Shown here in pieces: positions 49,721 through 51,860 of a stretch of DNA of 51,860 nucleotides (its first letter is position 1; each line of letters starts with the position of its first letter). Position numbers and translations under genes: made by a program. The notes beneath the pieces were generated by a model. The model saw only the letters and a list, made by a program, of their open reading frames with translations. It was not told the origin of the DNA and searched no databases. The DNA lies in NCBI RefSeq assembly GCF_900696085.1, contig NZ_CAADFC020000043.1:1-51860 (forward strand), read 5' to 3'. This DNA comes from Bradyrhizobium ivorense (GTDB lineage Bacteria > Pseudomonadota > Alphaproteobacteria > Rhizobiales > Xanthobacteraceae).

Positions 49721-49892
49721 CCTCGCCCCGCTTGCGGGGAGAGGTCGGATTGCATCGTCAGATGCAATCCGGGTGAGGGGGTACAGGTCTCACAACGATC
49801 TCGCGCGGAGAGATGCCCCTCACCCCAACCCTCTCCCCGCATCCGCCTTCGCCCGAAGGCGGGCTTCGGCGGACAAGAGAGCGGGGCGAGGG
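49721..49892. repeat. CCTCTCCCC-type mosaic palindrome, family E, copy 5
   Basis: Begins CCTCGCCCCGCTTGCGGGGA, contains GGATTGCATC / GATGCAATCC and GATGCCCCTCACCCC, and ends AGCGGGGCGAGGG. Its first part closely matches copy 1 at 23524. Together with copy 4 it fills the 420-base gap between two convergent genes, where I see no coding sequence. Confidence 0.82.
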
Positions 49893-49920
49893 AGCGCACC
49901 TGCAGTGCGGCGACGCAATG

Positions 49921-51231
49921 CTACGCCCCGTACACCGATCCCTTCGGCAGCGGGAACACCGGGTCCTGGGTCCGGATGTTGGTCGGCCAGACCACGGAGA
50001 TGCGCTGGCCGGCGTTCTGCATCACGACCGGGGTCGAGCGTTCGTTCTGGCCGGAGAGCGGGGTGCCGGGCCGGAAGAATTTCACGCCATAGCCCTGAAT
50101 GGTGCCGCCCGGTGCGATGTCGACGTCGAGCGCCGCCTTGCGGATCGCTTCGGGATCGAAGCCGCCATACTTCTCCTTGGCGACCGGCAGCACATTGTTG
50201 AGCAGGATCCAGGTCTGGTTGAAGCCCATCGAGCAGTGCGGCGGCACCTCGGTGGCATTGGTCTTTTCGCGGTAGCGCGCGACCATGACCTTGGTGAGAT
50301 CGCCGACCCCCGGCGCGAGCTTGGCGGGATCGAGCAGCTGCGCCGGCACCGGATCGATGTTGCAGAAATTGTCGATGTCGGTGCCGAAGCTCTCGCGCAG
50401 CTTGTCGAGCTGGCTGTAGCCGGCGCCGGCACCGAACAGCATCTTGAACTTCAGCCCGCTCTCGCGCGCCTGGCGCAGGAACAGCGTGATGTCGGGATTG
50501 TAGCCGGCATGCGAGATCACGTCGGGCTTGGCGCGCTTCAGCTTGGTCACCAGCACCGAGAGGTCGGGCGCCGAGGCCGAATAGCCCTCCTTGAGCACGA
50601 CTTGCAGGCCTTCCTGCTTCGCAAAGGCCTCGTCGGCCGCCGCGACGCCGACGCCATAGGGGCCGTCCTCGTGGATCAGCGCAACCTTGACGTCCTTCGG
50701 GTCCATGCCGAGCTTGGCCTTGGCATGCTCGGCGATGAAGCTGGCAAAGGCCTGGCCGTACTGGTCGGAATGGATCTGCGCGCGGAAGACGTATTGCAGG
50801 TTCTTGTCCTTGAACACCGCGGTCGAGACCGCGGTCGTGATCCAGAGGATGCGCTTCTGCTGTTCGACCTTGGCGGCGAGCGGGACCGCGTGCGAGCTCG
50901 CATACACGCCGTTGAGGATGTCGACCTTCTCTTGATCGATCAGGCGGTTGGCCTCGTTGATGGCAACGTCCGGCTTGCTCTGGGAATCGACGTTGACGGA
51001 GGCGATCTTGTACTTGCCGCCGACGCCGCCCTTCTCATTGACGAGATCGATCGCGATCTGGGTGCCGATCGAGCAGGCGACCGAGCCGCCCGCGGCAAAC
51101 GGCCCGGTGAGATCGTAGATCACGCCGATCCTGACCGTTTCGGCCTGGGCCTGCGCGCGTGTCCAATCGAAGCTGAAAGCAGCGGCGGCAGCCGCGGATG
51201 TCCTGAGCAGCGTCCTGCGTGACGTCGGCAT
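49921..51231 (-). CDS. Tat-type ABC transporter substrate-binding protein (LivK superfamily)
   Basis: A 436-residue type I periplasmic binding protein. The N-terminus MPTSRRTLLRTSAAAAAAF carries a twin-arginine motif, so export is probably by the Tat route. The mature part opens ETVRIGVIYDLTGPFAAGG, then INEANRLIDQEKVDILNG and VALIHEDGPYGVGVAAADE follow the family plan. The ATG at 51231 has GGGAGG upstream and was preferred to an in-frame codon at 51309. There is no permease or ATPase nearby. It faces the pca operon convergently, so an aromatic or cyclitol ligand is possible but unproven. It is not closely similar to the tandem LivK pair. Confidence 0.87.
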   Translation of the reverse strand: MPTSRRTLLRTSAAAAAAFSFDWTRAQAQAETVRIGVIYDLTGPFAAGGSVACSIGTQIAIDLVNEKGGVGGKYKIASVNVDSQSKPDVAINEANRLIDQEKVDILNGVYASSHAVPLAAKVEQQKRILWITTAVSTAVFKDKNLQYVFRAQIHSDQYGQAFASFIAEHAKAKLGMDPKDVKVALIHEDGPYGVGVAAADEAFAKQEGLQVVLKEGYSASAPDLSVLVTKLKRAKPDVISHAGYNPDITLFLRQARESGLKFKMLFGAGAGYSQLDKLRESFGTDIDNFCNIDPVPAQLLDPAKLAPGVGDLTKVMVARYREKTNATEVPPHCSMGFNQTWILLNNVLPVAKEKYGGFDPEAIRKAALDVDIAPGGTIQGYGVKFFRPGTPLSGQNERSTPVVMQNAGQRISVVWPTNIRTQDPVFPLPKGSVYGA

Positions 51232-51366
51232 CGCATCCTCCCTGAAGCCGTCATTTGTGACGGGTTTTGCTTTTTTCGGGAGTATTGGGAGCGGCCGGGC
51301 GAAAGTCAACGCAGCGGGTGGGCGCCCCGGCTCGCTCCTTGGTAGGGGGCCGCGTCCTCACTCTAT

Positions 51367-51380
51367 CCCCGTCACCCTGA
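51367..51380. repeat. Remnant of a family A repeat at the IS junction
   Basis: CCCCGTCACCCTGA, the opening of family A as in copy 3 (CCCCGTCATCCTGAGG), stops exactly where the right-hand IS1182 element begins at 51381. The rest of this repeat copy must lie beyond the IS, outside the window. Confidence 0.6.
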
Positions 51381-51860
51381 GAGCTTGTGACCCTAACAGG
51401 GGTGACCGCGCCATTTGGCCCAGTAGAGCGATGGCGATCAGGGCGCAACCCTCAAGGTCGCTGGTGTTTGGTTATGCTGCTTGGGCCAGGAGCCTGTGTC
51501 CGGCGAGGACGTTGTTGGCGAGGGCGAACCAGCGCAGCACGGTGAGCACTTTTTCGCGACCCCGAACCGTGAACTGGCGCAGGCCCCAGTTGCGGAAGCG
51601 GGCGTTGATGCATTCGCCCGGCGCCCGGCGTTTGTAGACGCTCTTGCCGTGCAGGCTTTTCATCCGTCTGCGCCAGGCGGCCATGCCGGGGCCGTCCTCG
51701 GGGCGTGGTGCATAGGGATCGCTCCCATGCTTGCTGTTGGCCGGCGGGCCATAGACCTTGATCCCCTGGCTAGCAGCCCATTCGATGTCTTCGTGCTTGT
51801 TGAACCCGCCGTCGACAAGGTAACGCTTCGCGTGACCATAAAGGCCCGCAAGCCGTTCCT
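51381..51860 (-). mobile_element. IS1182-family insertion sequence, 3' part, cut by window edge
   Basis: The element holds the C-terminal part of an IS1182-type transposase. The outer end is placed at 51381, where the sequence GAGCTTGTGACCCTA read inward matches 11 of 15 bases of the inward-reading end at 521-535 of the left element. The two elements have the same orientation. The remainder lies outside the window. Confidence 0.7.
51472..51860 (-). CDS. IS1182-family transposase, C-terminal fragment (runs off window)
   Basis: About 129 codons are open from the right window edge to the stop at 51472. The product contains KRYLVDGGFNKHEDIEW, the Asp-containing strand of the IS1182 catalytic core, then GPPANSKHGSDPY, and the late block YKRRAPGECINARFRNWGLR with the catalytic Glu, ending NNVLAGHRLLAQAA. 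These are the D and E motifs of the DDE fold in this family. The N-terminal half would lie outside the window. It fits with the left fragment as the same kind of transposase, but the two stretches do not overlap, so identity between copies cannot be measured. Confidence 0.8.
   Translation of the reverse strand, partial: ERLAGLYGHAKRYLVDGGFNKHEDIEWAASQGIKVYGPPANSKHGSDPYAPRPEDGPGMAAWRRRMKSLHGKSVYKRRAPGECINARFRNWGLRQFTVRGREKVLTVLRWFALANNVLAGHRLLAQAA

Noticed and set aside
49505..49892. Tandem family E palindromes as a CRISPR array or integron site
   Set aside because: There are no regularly spaced identical repeats with unique spacers and no cas or integrase gene; the units are dispersed palindromes seen elsewhere in the window.
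51248..51281. Hairpin CCGTCA-TTTG-TGACGG followed by a T-rich run on the plus strand
   Set aside because: It looks like a terminator, but no plus-strand gene reaches it; it lies in the leader of the minus-strand binding-protein gene and is probably fortuitous or a leader hairpin.

Overview
The window looks like a piece of a Bradyrhizobium-type alphaproteobacterial chromosome (Nitrobacteraceae, Rhizobiales). This rests on the high GC content, a RegS/RegR redox two-component pair, glnD and mutS close together, a protocatechuate (pca) block, PHB metabolism genes and many intergenic palindromic repeats. I cannot name a species. Nearly all genes look like ordinary chromosomal genes, with no CRISPR array, phage block, tRNA or rRNA visible.

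Layout. 1-535: the 5' part of an IS1182-family insertion sequence cut by the window edge. 721-8647: a luciferase-like flavin monooxygenase, a DHA2-type MFS exporter, a PHB-depolymerase-type esterase, an MBL-fold hydrolase, an RMD1-family membrane protein and a GH13 glucosidase. 8644-12203: a second GH13 enzyme convergent with the first, a secreted VWA protein and MmcB. 12545-14541: RegR and RegS. 14662-18796: an ABC-2 transporter pair, intracellular PhaZ (Cys type) and a YgjP-like metalloprotease. 19048-26144: PBP1A, a DUF1330 protein, two tandem orphan LivK-like binding proteins, a DUF1304 protein and Ogt. 26181-29754 (minus strand): a PAS histidine kinase, a FixJ-like regulator and a receiver-only regulator, followed by three very small genes; two of these encode treble-clef (TRASH-like) Cys miniproteins and one a single-span membrane peptide. 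30714-34012: a membrane-fusion protein and a GT2/PilZ glucan-synthase-like pair. 34246-44623: glnD and mutS on the minus strand, with a plus-strand block between them (sulfonate-type ABC transporter, OsmC, a membrane protein). 44826-49498: pcaF, pcaH, pcaG, a shikimate-dehydrogenase-like enzyme and a Gfo/Idh/MocA oxidoreductase, followed by a convergent Tat-type orphan binding protein. 51381-51860: the 3' part of another IS1182-family element.

How the genes work together. The pca block carries ring cleavage of protocatechuate (pcaHG) and the last thiolytic step (pcaF); the dehydrogenase inside the same run has NAD-type features that suggest quinate or shikimate feeding. PhaZ and the esterase both bear on PHB turnover. 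GlnD (nitrogen signal), RegSR (redox signal) and the FixJ-like set are regulatory. The MFP/GT2-PilZ pair probably makes and exports a c-di-GMP-controlled beta-glucan.

The most notable structures are (1) the two IS1182 ends, both abutting the same position of the same palindromic repeat family, (2) the coupled TRASH-like miniprotein genes, (3) a composite two-hairpin repeat present in three full copies, and (4) a conserved leader in front of both tandem LivK paralogues.
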